Source of the DNA: Blasia pusilla
Lineage: Eukaryota; Marchantiophyta; Marchantiopsida; Blasiales
DNA length: 64,000 nucleotides
Direction of reading: 5' to 3'
Assembly: GCA_050084515.1 (NCBI GenBank)
Contig: CM114274.1
Span: 27,776,001-27,840,000 of the forward strand
The position numbers and the translations under genes were made by a program. Each line of letters begins with the position of its first letter. Positions within the stretch are counted from its first letter, which is position 1. The notes beneath the pieces are model-generated. The model was not told the origin of the DNA, searched no databases, and saw nothing but the letters and a program-made list of their open reading frames with translations. Positions 32,630 through 44,931 of the stretch are shown piece after piece.

Positions 32630-32930
32630 GATAAGTCCATACTTAGGGTGGATATGGACAGACAAGTATAAACATATCCACGAAAGCTTATGATGGAAAG
32701 TAGGGCAAAGGCAAGTGAAGCAATAAAGGGGGAGGTAGTGGAGGTGGAGGGAGGAAGAAACATGAAAGTATGGAACATGAAGATAAGTGGAAGGAGTGAA
32801 AAAGAAGGAGAGGATGGGGTCTAAATGGAAAATTCCTTCCATAGCATGGACGTAAGTCCACGGACATGGATATGTCCGTGGACTTACCTTCTCAGATATA
32901 AACTTTGTCCATATTCAACCTCGCTCGAAT
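32630..32930. repeat. short dispersed repeat, copy 1, with perfect hairpin
   Basis: About 300 bp also present at 34,700-34,990 in the same orientation. It is purine-rich on the plus strand and begins ATAAGTCCATACTTAGGGTGG. It ends near a perfect hairpin with 16-bp arms (32,852-32,867 and 32,872-32,887, loop GGAT). Likely a non-autonomous element. No coding capacity. Confidence 0.65.
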
Positions 32931-33600
32931 GTCTCTATTGCAACGTATACGTACGTAACTCTCTATTAACCATCTCCTGAAATATACTTGACCTTGGATC
33001 TTGCAGTCCAAACCATTGCCCCCCCCCCCACATTGAAATATTTTTGGGAATTTTATGCTAGCACCCATGTGTTATAGATACCATTTATAAAATTAGGATA
33101 TTGTCGCATCAACCTTGACACATGACCTAATAATACTTGCCGTGTGACCTCATCTCTTCTAACATAGAGGTCCTAATGCACCCACATGTCAACCTCCAAC
33201 ACCACAACCAATCCTATCACGATCCGAATAGATATATTACTATAGTACCTTTCTCTAGACATTGCCACACATGTACAATGGTTGTGCTATCCAATAATGT
33301 CAACATCTCCAATCGAGAATAGCTTGACTGTCACCTAACTCTGTCTATTTTGGAATAAAGGCATGACTTCACGTTTGCCTCACAAGATTGTTTACAATCC
33401 TTTGCAAGTCAATGCTTGTACCCCATAGTGATGAAGAGGTATCAACACCATATGAGGAGACATCCACCATGGCATGTCTCTCTATGGGAATATAAGTTGT
33501 TGGAATGTCCTCCAAATGTGCGCCTTCCTCTAGTGACTCTCCTAGACAACTAACATTATCCATGAATGTTTCCAACGTGATCATTGTGACGTCAAGTGAT
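32931..33600 (-). pseudogene. gypsy G4 methyltransferase N-terminal remnant
   Basis: The frame 33,584-33,369 reads the conserved pre-methyltransferase linker (EEGAHLEDIPTTYIPIERHA, SSLWGTSIDLQRIVNNLVRQ). Motif I survives as YLFGS near 33,220-33,235, surrounded by stops. 33,018-33,028 is a run of C. Motifs IV-X are missing. Confidence 0.75.
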
Positions 33601-34130
33601 AATGACTCGTCCGATTATCACTTGATCGCCACCTTAGCTGATAGGAAAAAATCAAAGATAAACCCTATGAGATGTAACACCATTCTCCCTAAAGCAAAGT
33701 TATATATCACAATGTATGACTCTAATGGTATTGTGATTGCTCATGTGTACACCATAGCATTATCAATAACATGATCTAGTTAGCTAGACTTTAACAACTA
33801 CCTCTTTTTGAGTCACAATTTGCGTGGATGACACGCCCCACATAGAGGTTTTTATCTAGAAGGGACATGGCTCAATGTCACCTTTTTGTAATGCCAATGC
33901 CAACATATAGCCTTGCTTAACATCAAGGACTGCGCTCCTAAATCAAGTAGGATACATAATACATTGCAGGTGGTAAATCGTACCTGTAGGATTAACCAAG
34001 CAAAACACTCCACTCCGATTATCCAACAAAACCACATCAAGTATGACCATGGTTCACGCTATCACTCATCTAGTTGGAAAATTCATCGATTTGGTCGCCA
34101 AAATATGCCATGACTTAGTTGGGGACGTCC
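33601..34130 (-). pseudogene. gypsy G4 protease remnant
   Basis: LLDLGAQSLMLSKAI near 33,910-33,955 aligns with LLDSGAQPLMLGKAA of G2, with Ser changed to Leu in the active site. Downstream and upstream frames are broken. Confidence 0.75.
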
Positions 34131-34699
34131 TAAGAAATCGCTCTTACGGTAGGTCCACCATAGCCTCAACAACCACATCAGCATGAGAGGGAGGAGCCTC
34201 TCCACACTCCCAAAGCATGGAGAATAATAAAAAAACCTCCTCTAGTCCGACTTTTACGTACCATTGTTAAGTCCATGGCGGAAAATAATGGAGCCTAACC
34301 CACCCTTGTGGCCATTCCCAATAACATTGTTGACATTAGCTCCATCCAAGCTAGCATAGGAATCGCTTATCCATCTCCTTGTGATATCGACGCACCCATA
34401 CCATATGTGGGCACAATTTTTGGCCTTCGTATCATGGATGGTGTATGAATTGTCTCTAGCAACGTGAAAGCCTACGGAACCCTGATCTATTGCTCATCAG
34501 TCTCCTTTTGTGGATCTACCTCAACCTCACCTCCCTTTAGTTCGATCTCTCACTTAGCACCCTCACTCACCACAATGGCATCTTGAACTTATGTCGCACT
34601 ACACATAAATCCCATACGACACAATTCCTCTCCTTTGTATCTCTCAATCTAGAACTCCATATTAATATGGAACTATATGTGCCTAAATGAGTGGATATA
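34131..34699 (-). other. gypsy G4 gag/protease boundary, strongly decayed
   Basis: By position this is the region between protease and gag capsid. No intact motif read with confidence. No other gene seen. Confidence 0.4.
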
Positions 34700-34990
34700 A
34701 GTGCACAAACTGGATAAGTCGGTCCCTAGGATGGACATGGACGAACACAGATTGCAAAAGAAGGGCGGCATATTTATAGTTTATGGTGGAAGGCAGGGTA
34801 AGGGGGGAAGGAGCAGAGGTGGAAGATGGAAGAAATGAGAAAGTGAGGATCACAAAGGCAAGTGGGGGGGGAAGGGTGAGAAAGAAGGGGGAGATGGGGC
34901 CCATATGGACAAGTCCTTCTATAGTATGGATGTAAGTCCATGAGCTGAACATGGACATATCGCGGATATGAACTTTGTCCTTATCCAACC
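34700..34990. repeat. short dispersed repeat, copy 2
   Basis: Direct repeat of 32,630-32,930: begins ATAAGTCGGTCCCTAGGATGG, purine-rich middle, ends GGATATGAACTTTGTCC. The terminal hairpin of copy 1 is degraded here. Inserted in the gag of G4. Confidence 0.65.
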
Positions 34991-35330
34991 TTATAAGTGG
35001 CAAATGATCAGTTGTATGATTGAAACTAGGTGTCCATGTTCCACCAAAGGTATGTACCATCTCATTGCCATCACTCCTATCATCTCCATCTAGTCCTTGA
35101 GTTGATGGTGTGGATCTAATCTCCTTCACTACTCCATTATAAACCTCACAAACACTAGTATATGTGTACACCTTGGAGTCCAATATGACCTCTAGGCATC
35201 GATCTCTACATTGTGAAAAGATGAAAACTCTCAATAGTCATCCATCGATGGGCTCTCTAACTATGGGGGAAAACCCTTCTACCCCATAAAAGGATTGAAC
35301 GGTAGCATGGATTGCATCACCCTCTGCAAG
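34991..35330 (-). pseudogene. gypsy G4 gag remnant
   Basis: The minus frame reads STPSTQGLDGDDRSDGNEMV and TFGGTWTPSF, aligning with G2 gag (TPSTRRLDGEEGNETGD, 15,990-16,080). 35,235-35,305 matches 16,190-16,260. No 5' LTR of G4 is seen beyond. Confidence 0.7.
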
Positions 35331-36230
35331 CATGCTCCTTCCATCCACCTAAATTTTCCATCACCCAACTACTTCCTTCTTTGCTTGACTTAGCATGCGT
35401 GTGCATCAATACACGCAGCCATACATCAGTGACGTGGGCCGCACTTACTACAATGTTGCTCCAATCCTTGGGCAGATAAATTTTATTTGATACTAGTCAC
35501 GCTGCCATCTTCCTCCTCCATATATTCATGGGTTGTCTCACTTGTAAACTCAAGTATTCATGTTAACTCCAACAATGCTCTTCTCACTCAACTCATCTTC
35601 ATCAAATAGTAAAAGTCTCTTATGGCGGCTATACCTATAAAACCCTAATTTCTCCCTCAAACTTCTCAGGTGTCCCTGAATGGGTTGTTACTTTTAATTT
35701 GGAATATACATGTTGAATTTCTTCTTACATTTTGAAGAACTTCCAACTTCTTCATTAGCCAATTCTTCATAACTTTTGTATAACTTCCTATTCTTCTTTT
35801 AGAATCAAAACATCTTAATTTCTTCATTATGTTTTAGTAAGAGTATCACATGTGTATGTCTTGTATTATATGTATTAGGGACTCAAAATGTCCATTCATA
35901 GGGAAAAACTCACTTTTTTACTATTCGGGTAGGAGATATAGGGGTGACGACTCGATGAGATGCAAGGGGAGGGTCTGCATTATTCAATGTAGCTTCATTT
36001 TAAAGAATTTTAGTGCTATCTATGAGAAATTTTGTTCATGATGGGCTTGGTTCAACCAATACAATATACGATAGTTCTCCCATGCATATATATAGTTCCA
36101 AAATTGGAAGTGAACCACTCGTATTCCTTGTGTAGTGTATAATATCTCTATTGTAATATGGACTATATCAATGCATAAATCACATTTTCTTCAATTTAGA
36201 CTCTTTTCTTTGTCCACGAGAAAATTGTAT

Positions 36231-36234
<4 letters not shown>
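35331..36234. other. gene-free stretch
   Basis: No coding region, RNA gene or repeat recognised. AT-rich. Confidence 0.5.

Positions 36235-36280
<46 letters not shown>
36235..36280. repeat. (TC)23 microsatellite
   Basis: Uninterrupted TC repeat of 46 bases, followed by GCCCC. Confidence 0.97.
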
Positions 36281-36282
<2 letters not shown>

Positions 36283-37935
36283 CCCTCCAACCCCCTTTTA
36301 TGCTTGCGTCTTTGTTTTTTTATCATCCTCTAGCCTCCCTCAACTTCTTTCCTTGCATCTCTCCCTATGTGATCCACCATCCATGTGATTCCAATCACTT
36401 CTCTTGCTTATCCATATGGACTTAATCCCTCTTGCCCCTTTAATCACTTTTCCTTCTTTCCTATCCGGACTTTATCTCCAACTCTTGCTATTTTGATGCT
36501 TTTTCCTCTCTCAATTTTGATCCCCTCCCTTGACTTATGCATTCATCTCGGATCGATCAAGGAATATAAGTATTGCAATCCTCACAACCAAACGTGTGCC
36601 AATGCAAAACATCATAACTCTAGTGGGCTCACGCTAGGATGGAAACACGTCGAAGTCTTAGAAGCAAGATATAAGTTTTAAAAGTGTAACACTGTCTTTC
36701 ACAAGAGTGGTTGTGAATGAAGATGGTTTTGAATTGGATGAGCATTATCAAACATTGGGTGGAACTTGAGATGACCTAAAGTCCCATAAGAGTGGGACTC
36801 TAAGGAGACTACAACCTAGTTGGGAAGTTGACTAAGTGTATGGCGGGTCACCAATTTTGAGTTCATAATGGTCAGATATTAAAATCGTACACGAAGTCAC
36901 TAAAGGTATAGATAAATGCGCTAGTAGAAGTCTTTAAACGTGCCCATAATTGTCGAAATGATTATTCGAGTTAAGAGCTACAATAAGCGGATTGAGAGGA
37001 ATTTCTTGGATAAAAGAACGAGGTGGAATTATCTATAATAATACATTAGGGGATGGGCCTCCAAAGGGTTGTGAACTTGAAACCCATCTTCGGAGCTATG
37101 GAGGTTGAACCAAGGGTATAAGTTCACTTGAGAGGTTAGGATCGGTGGTTTGACACCAACCCAAGTTCAAATAGTCTAGTTATAAATGCCAAACTTGAAC
37201 CTTGAATTGGGAGATCAATATGGAATTCCACTTTGAGACTTCTTTGAGGTCCATTGGAAAATTGGACCACCATGCTTTATCATCATTTTACATGCTTTAT
37301 CATCATTTTACACCTATCATGAACGAGAAAAAATTAATGGAGGCACAAAGGAAAAGGCTCGCCTTAAAAAAGAAAGAAACAACCTCCAAGCATCAATTTT
37401 TGCGATGGTATAATAATCTAAATATGTTATTGTTTGGTTATCTAATGATAGAATTGACAGTTTAAAATAACCTAAATTTAGTTGATTTAGTTCATCATTT
37501 ACTTTCAATGTGGTCATTCATCCCATTGTATTGGTCTACTTATTAAATATGATTTAAATACTTTATTCAAGAGAATTAGATTCATAATAAATTTATGTTA
37601 CAATTAAATTGCATGTAATGTAAAATCTAAATTATACAATTTAATAATTCTGACACGTATTCTCAATTTCATATTGAGAATAATAGTTGTCGAGGAAGAG
37701 ACTATATAGGTCAAGATTTAGTGTAACTTTGATTTTCAACCAAATCCCACAAGATCAATGGTTGGGAAAATTATTCCTACATCTATTCTTGTATCACAAA
37801 AGTATGTAGCTAGAAGGGGTATTTAAGATGACATGCAACAAGTGGAGGAATATTGCATGTACATAAAACTTTCGAGGAAATGATGAATCAAAAGCATGTA
37901 TACAAAACTTTCGAGGAAACGATGAATTAAAAGTT

Positions 37936-37936
<1 letters not shown>
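36281..37936. other. gene-free stretch with small tandem duplications
   Basis: CATGCTTTATCATCATTTTA is exactly duplicated at 37,271-37,290 and 37,291-37,310. A ~40-bp unit with AAAACTTTCGAGGAAA occurs at about 37,856-37,893 and 37,897-37,933. No coding region recognised. Confidence 0.6.
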
Positions 37937-38009
<73 letters not shown>

Positions 38010-38010
38010 G
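37937..38010. repeat. (AG)n microsatellite
   Basis: AG repeat of 64 bases followed by ACAGAGAGAG. Confidence 0.97.
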
Positions 38011-41000
38011 AATCATTGCGGGACCAACAAGTTTCCATCTATTATGCATTATATTATAAATGTGATAATGGGAAGAACTTCATAATTCAATACTCAGATT
38101 TCACAATGTGTTGTAAGCATGAGAAGGTAAAACAAATATTTGAAAGGCTTACTCCCATATCTTTTCCTATAAACTTTTATCCTTTTCTATTTCATACTCA
38201 AGATAGTAAATTTTCATTTCAATTTGTACGTGATGGAGTGCTTGTCAATAAAGAGTTTGGGGGTACAAAACGCCCTAGGATTCAAGATAGAATTTACCAC
38301 TCAATTCATCCACTTTTTTTTTGAATTTACTTTGATCTAGAATCATGATATAGACCGTGAGATTACGATTTGATGAAGAGTAATGTCTTATGGTATATAA
38401 TATGATATCTTGAGAGGGATATAAGATATGATACACAAATATAATTTCTTGATAGGGATGCAATAGTGCTACATAAACATAATTTTTGTGTAGGAACATT
38501 TTGGAATAAAAATAGTAGAAATGTGTATCATCACGAAGGTGAGGAACCAATAAATAAAGGCAAAATGGTATATGTTTCCAATTGGTTTGGAACTTTTTGC
38601 TATTTTTCTAAGCAAAAGAAAATATTCTTTCTAGTTGATGGAAGTTAGATGATGGAGCTTCATGGTATTTTGTCCACTTACATATAGGAAATTTTTTTTA
38701 TATATTATATCAACATTGAATGTAAAATTTATTACAACTTGTCATATTTTTTCCTTGTGGGAAAAACAAGTTGATATCCAATACAATATATCAAGAAATT
38801 CATGGATCATACAATACATAAATTACCAAGAAAAGTACATTCTTTGAAGATGGACATCAAAAAACATATTTTTGACATAGGAAATAAAAAATAACAAAGA
38901 TTGTAACAAGGAGACACAAACGTATAAAATCAAAGACAATAGCAACCCCATATATATATATATCCATCTCAATTACGTCAACATTTAATTTTCATTTCTA
39001 GATATTCTAGCAAGCTTGACTTTTTCTTGAAAATTATAGACAACCAAGAGAGGAATGAGATTATGGTAACAATAATATATGGTTGAACAATTAAGGATTT
39101 ATTGGACTTGGTTGTATGTGTTTTTGAGAAAAAAAATAGTAACCACAATTTATTATTGAGAAAAAAAGTTAGTTCGAGTCACATGGAGGATATATTTATG
39201 TGATATAGTTTCATGTACTAGAGGGCTTTACTATATATTAATCTTTTCATTATTTTAGCATCCAAAGAAAATTTATGAATGTTGTTAGATTTTCATGGTA
39301 TAACATGAGTTAAGATTTTGGAACGAACCATTGATATGAGACTAAATTATATTATTGCTAATCATACAATTAATGATCCAAATAAAAATGCCCCATGCAT
39401 GCACAACGAAAAAATTAATTAACAAGTAATATCTTAAAGCTTTTGCAACAAACACTTCAAAGAGCCAAGATGCATATTCCATTCCAGGATATTTTATAAT
39501 ATTTCAAAACCATTCTTCAAGAGACTCTTGGAATTCACGATACATATATCATTTTTTCATCATTTCATGAGATCATTTGTATTATTTTCAGTATATATTT
39601 GGTTGAATGTAATTGTATGGGTTGGATAATGAAGAAAAGATTGTGAAAGATGACAACTTTATGGATAATTGATGTTTTTGTGATACTTAGATACATTTGT
39701 ATGTTTGAATTTTGTTGGAGATTTCAAAAGTTTTCTTTGTATTCATCTCAATCATGTAATGCCAACTTAGCTATTCATATTTAAGATGAGTTGTATTTTG
39801 GGCTCAATTTATAGCTTCACGTATAGAATATATTGTATATAAGAATAATAAGGATAGAACTATAATTATCCTCATATTTCCTCAATCACGAATTTCTTTA
39901 AATCATAATCACTGACGGATTTTACTTTAGTTTATTTTCTTAAATATGAATGTCTAACTTCTTTTGCATTATTCTATCATTAATTCATTCTAATCTACAC
40001 TATCAACGAAATCATTAATATAATTTCCTTGACATAAATCAATCCATCTTTATAGTGGTTGATAATCCACTCTTGCAATTTAAGGAAGAGTACCTCTTAT
40101 ATAATAGTTTTTTTAGCAAGTAAAATGTAGAATTTTATATTTTTATGATAGGAAATATGTCTTTTGTTTTGTTGTAAATAATGAATCAGAAAAGATTATA
40201 AAGGATGCAATACTATCATAAAAACATTTCTTTATTGACAATTAAGTTAAAGAAAAGAGACCTTCTCATATGATATGCATATAATGTTTATGTAAAATAG
40301 ATGTATTAGTTATTGTAATATCCTATCTCCAATAAAATAAAATAAAATTATTGTTAAAGACATGCTCACCCTTTCAAAATGTAGATTTGTAGACTCTCAT
40401 ATTAGTTTTAAGCTTCATCATCCTTGGAAAATTTGTGGGCAAATATCATGATGAAGAATCAAGGATACCTTGGCAGAAAACATCACACTAGAACAAGTTT
40501 TTCCCCAAAAAAAGGGTCTCAAAGATTGACACATCATGTTTGAGAGATTTGATAAGATACAATTGACAACCTTAAAGGCTAATTTATGAGTCATATAAAT
40601 CTCACATCATGTGTTGAACAAGTCATTTATAATTACATATGGTTGAAGATATTGATAGCCTACAAGTGGAACTCTTGTGAAGATTGATAATAATCATGAA
40701 GCGTGAATGATTCTAATATCCTCTAAAAAAACAAAGCAATTATACTTCATAAGGAAATACTAAAGATACACCCCTAATGTTGTAAGCACTCAATAGACCG
40801 ATATTATATAAAAACACCTTTCTTGTTCGTCCCACATCATCCATGAAGAAAATTTTTGGTTGGAGTTAGTGTATCCTTTATAATATTTTAGAATTCATCA
40901 CGCACGACATCCCAAAAGGCACGTTCCATCATCTAAAGAAATATCTTCAAACTTAGCTTGCTCAATGTTATCTTGTCGAGGATATAACAGTTCTCCTTCC

Positions 41001-42480
41001 TCCAAATGCATAGGTAAATTCACAACCGCTCAAAATATACATTCTCAATACCAATCAGGTAATAATCTTACTAATGAACCTATTTCATGATTTTGGTGAC
41101 TACAACAAAAGCAAGAATATCTAGAGCTATCTTGCTTCTATCTCAAACAAGGGAATGAATCCTATTTATAAAAAATAATTTGTTTTCTTGTACGATTTGC
41201 TCTACATCGGTTTATTTTTAGATTTTGTCTAAATCATGCTTCTAAGAGATACAAATGGATTAAAAGACAAGAAGATGGGATATGATCGGTGGTTTTATAT
41301 AACATGCAAAAAATACATAAATCATTACATATAGCAATACCATCTATATTATATAAGTGCAAGGTAATGTGGTGACACTATCACGGTGCACTTAACCACG
41401 GTTTGCAAAAACCTCTGAGTGAAAACTAACCTATTTGTCTGGTTATTACAAAGATCAACATATACTTTTTCGGTAGGCATAGGGCCAATGAGAATGCCAT
41501 TTCCTGAAATTGCAAGGACTCGCGTTCTCTACATGAATTTGCGCTTGATTGGAGTATCCAAACAATCAAAAGGAATGAATTACATCTAAAGAAAGGGGGA
41601 AATATGTCCCTCTTATGTTTGTAGGTATAATGAGCTTCTTGCCCTCTGTCGATTCAACTCAATGTAGCTTCTTAACTAAATTTTGTGGAAGTCTGTACTA
41701 AACAATGCTCATCGATCACTTTTGTTGTGTATAATGGTCCCCCCCCCCTAACTACTACACTCCACCGTAGTCTACTTGTCTAGTATATATACCGCCCTTT
41801 CCAATTTGAGCCAAAATAGATAGCTACAAGCATTACACCAAGAAAAATTATTGTCCAATTATCAATATTTGCATATTTGTTGCATATGCATTATTGAAGA
41901 AGAGCATATTTCATGTATACGCTCTATTAGATTAGTGTACACTATGCTTATAGGGTTGTTTGGCTTATAATTTTGTCAAGTAGTGGATAACTGAAAAACA
42001 CTTATAAAAAGTGTAAGAAATGTGCGAACTACTATAATTTTCAAAGAGATGATACGAGGGCCTTACACTGAAGCACATATTGCACGTGCGGACAAACATT
42101 GCTCGTAGGGATCGTAAACTAGATCGGAAATCAATTTTTCTTTAATATATCTTGTGAATTTCTTTCGACTCAAGCTTATTTTTTAATTTGCAGAGATATA
42201 CATTTTCTATCAAATATTTGATATATCAATCAAGGCACAAGTTGAGACTTTCCAAATGTATTATGGTTGGAAATTATGATTGAAAGAGATATTCACACAC
42301 AATTTTGAATATTAGGAAATATTATCCTAAAACCTAGGTCCCGTAAAGTACACTCGTTCACCTTGTGGTTGAGCGCATTCTTCAAACATCCTAATAAAAA
42401 AAAACTGTTTTCATAGAAGATGAAATCTACACCCACACGTATAACACATAGATTTTAGCTAATATATCCCACGAGCATTC
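38011..42480. other. gene-free AT-rich stretch
   Basis: Long AT-rich sequence with only short chance frames. The longest (38,016-38,324 plus, 102 codons) has no motif I recognise. A C-run lies at 41,740-41,749. No RNA gene or LTR recognised. Confidence 0.55.
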
Positions 42481-43720
42481 TTATTAACTCACTTCAAACC
42501 AGAGGAGACCACGCGTTTTCGTGGCACGGTTTAAGAGACGCTCGTCAAAGCGAGAATCATCCTCGACCGAACTACTCTCGGCATTCTGAGCTCACTCGAT
42601 TATAATAAATACCGATTATTCATTCATTCAGCGTTCGGACTGTGTGAGATGTGAGCTTACAGGGCCGACTCACTGTCGGGACAATATGACATGATACGAG
42701 TTGGGATGTGGCGCTTCTTCTTCTTCTGCTGCTGCTGCTGCTGGCGCGGTCGCGAATCGCGATTGTTTTGTTTCTTTTCTGCAAGGGAGGGAATATTTCT
42801 TTCTCAAATCTACGAGGGAATAACTCTCGCGCCCATTAAAGCAGATGAACGTTGCCGGGATCCGGCTTTGAGGAGGGAGTGAGTGATTCCTCCCACCAAA
42901 ACTAGTTATGGCTAGTGCGTGTGGCGTAGGTTAGGTTAACACACTTACCGACGGAGAGAAGTCAAGGGAATCCGTATCTACTACTATATCTACCACAATG
43001 TCGATATAGTAGTAGCATACAGTGAGGCCGTTCTTCTATCTCGAGAAGGAGCACGTGAAAATGGGCCCATTATAAATGGGGGGACCTGGACTCGATTCTA
43101 TTCAGTAGCTTTTCTGAGGCTTTTCACCTGGCCTGCGGGCCTGCCTGCGTGCCGGCAGAGCCCCCAGCTGAGCGGACTCAGCGGAGCAGCGCGCTGCGCC
43201 TGGCCCCTTTGTATTTACGCGATTCCTCCCGTGCGTGGAATCGCATCGGCGTACTACGCCAAGTGTCAGCTCTGAATACGCAGCTCGTGGGACGCCAGCC
43301 TGTCCGCCAGCGGGCGAGCTCGTCCAACCAACGGTCTTACGTCAGGCTGTCAAATGGTCCCGTCAAAACTTCGGCGCTCGCTCTTTCTGCCCGTCTGCCG
43401 CCGCCATTTCAATTCGCGGGAAAAATCCTCCGGATAAAGGAGGAAACCGGATCCTTTTACAGGTGTTGGCACTTTATTCGGAGGAGTCCGGAGGGAATCC
43501 GGAGTATTTCATCCCGCATGCACGTGGACATCTTGACTTCCTCACTGCCATAGCGTGGCGTTTCTGGTGCCGTAGATGGATAAAGAGCGGACGATCGGGG
43601 AATGCAACACCGGACAGCTGGTTCTTTTCCATACGTTTGGTGCTGGAATCGTCAGCCAGTTTCAGTCTTATGTGTCCCTTCGAACTTATATGTTCGTCAC
43701 TTTGAACTACACCTGAAATC
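42481..43720. other. GC-rich block with possible promoter, no gene recognised
   Basis: Composition shifts to GC-rich. Contains (CTG)n-like CTGCTGCTGCTGCTG near 42,729-42,743, a perfect hairpin with 13-bp arms (42,978-42,990 and 43,003-43,015) and TATAAAT at 43,071-43,077 preceded by GGGCCCAT, a composition seen in plant core promoters. Two overlapping plus frames (43,149-43,553 and 43,235-43,705) follow the TATA by 70-170 bp; neither has a recognised domain. A transcription unit is possible but not shown. Confidence 0.4.
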
Positions 43721-44610
43721 TTTCCGTGTGACTTTTAATTAATTTGTACTCGTTCTTTTTTGCGTGAAGATTCAGTCCTATTAAAAATACAACTTTTTCG
43801 ACATAGAGGGGATGATATTTCATACTCCTCAGTCCCAATGGTATTATAGTTTGAATTCTCCAGAGTACGCACAAACGAAATAGTTTCGAAATGGAGAACA
43901 TCTTAGTTTAAAAAAGAAGGGACATATAAAGAAACGTAAGTGGGAGTTTTTCTACAATGGAAGTAGGATCATCAACTTTTGGGAAGAGAAAATCATGAAA
44001 AAAATTTCACATATCATCCATAACAAAAAAATATAAATTATTATATGTTTTTTTATATAATTTAAAGAAGATGGGATTAAAATTAATTTGTTCGGTGTCC
44101 AAATTTGTCCTTTTAAGTTCTTCTATTGTTAATGGATGTCATTTAAAGATAATAACATTAAGGGAAAATTTTGTCACCCATGCATTGTATGGGTAACATA
44201 CTAATATATTATAATCATAGGATTACTTTGGTCAATACCCAACCATGACATTGTTGGACACGAGTCCTCTAAGGTAAGAAAATGAATTTGAATGTTTTAT
44301 AAAAAGTTTCATAGAAATGCTCATTATAAATTTGACTTCAATGATCCCAATGCCCATTACAATTGCAAAATTTATTTCTCTATGTTAATTTTATTCGGAG
44401 AGGTGAATTATTATTTTAGAAAATCCTTTCCTACACCAATGTGGGGACAGATCCATCATTATGAGTTAAAATTAAAAATCTCATTTTTTCAAATCGTTGA
44501 AAAAAATATTGCACTGAAAGGAGCGCATTTCTGTAAGACTGGGGTATGTGGAAAATAGTTAAAAAAGAGGAACTATTTTTTTCCCCGTAAAATACCATCA
44601 ACATACCGGT
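43721..44610. other. gene-free stretch with candidate Helitron 3' end
   Basis: At 44,179-44,206 a hairpin (ACCCAT ... ATGGGT) is followed by AACATA, CTAA and T, the layout of a Helitron 3' terminus. No coding region recognised. Confidence 0.4.
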
Positions 44611-44931
44611 CCTCATGAAAAAACTCTTGGACCCTATCTCACATGTGAAGATAGGGTCCAAGAGTTTTTCATACTCCTATGTGAGATAGGGTCCTCATGA
44701 AAAAACTCTATGAGTAGAGTTTTTTCATACTTTTTTCACTAGGTTAATATCCTTTAAAATGTGAAATATAACATCTATATTTCACATTTGAGATAGGGTC
44801 CAAGAGTTTTTTCATGAGGACCCTATCTCACATGTGAAGATAGGATCTATATTTCACATGTGAGATAGGGTCCTAGATTCAAGGTTAGGGAACTTATCAT
44901 CTTTCATAGATGTTATATTTCACATTTTAAA
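44611..44931. repeat. cluster of nested and overlapping perfect palindromes
   Basis: Five perfect inverted repeats occur in 320 bp: 44,619-44,639 with 44,649-44,669 (21 bp); 44,697-44,710 with 44,715-44,728 (14 bp); about 44,791-44,802 with 44,818-44,829 (12 bp); 44,818-44,838 with 44,853-44,873 (21 bp); and 44,753-44,778 with 44,906-44,931 (26 bp). They are built from a few reused words, chiefly GACCCTATCTCACATGTGAA and ATGAAAAAACTCT. No coding capacity. Confidence 0.92.

Noticed and set aside
37937-38038. Short protein frames across the AG and TC microsatellites
   Set aside because: Ser-Leu and Arg-Glu runs are translations of simple repeats.
38016-38324. 102-codon plus frame
   Set aside because: No recognised motif, AT-driven composition, no splice or promoter context.
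44611-44931. CRISPR-like array
   Set aside because: Repeats are inverted, unequal and contiguous with no regular spacers, in a eukaryotic nuclear context.
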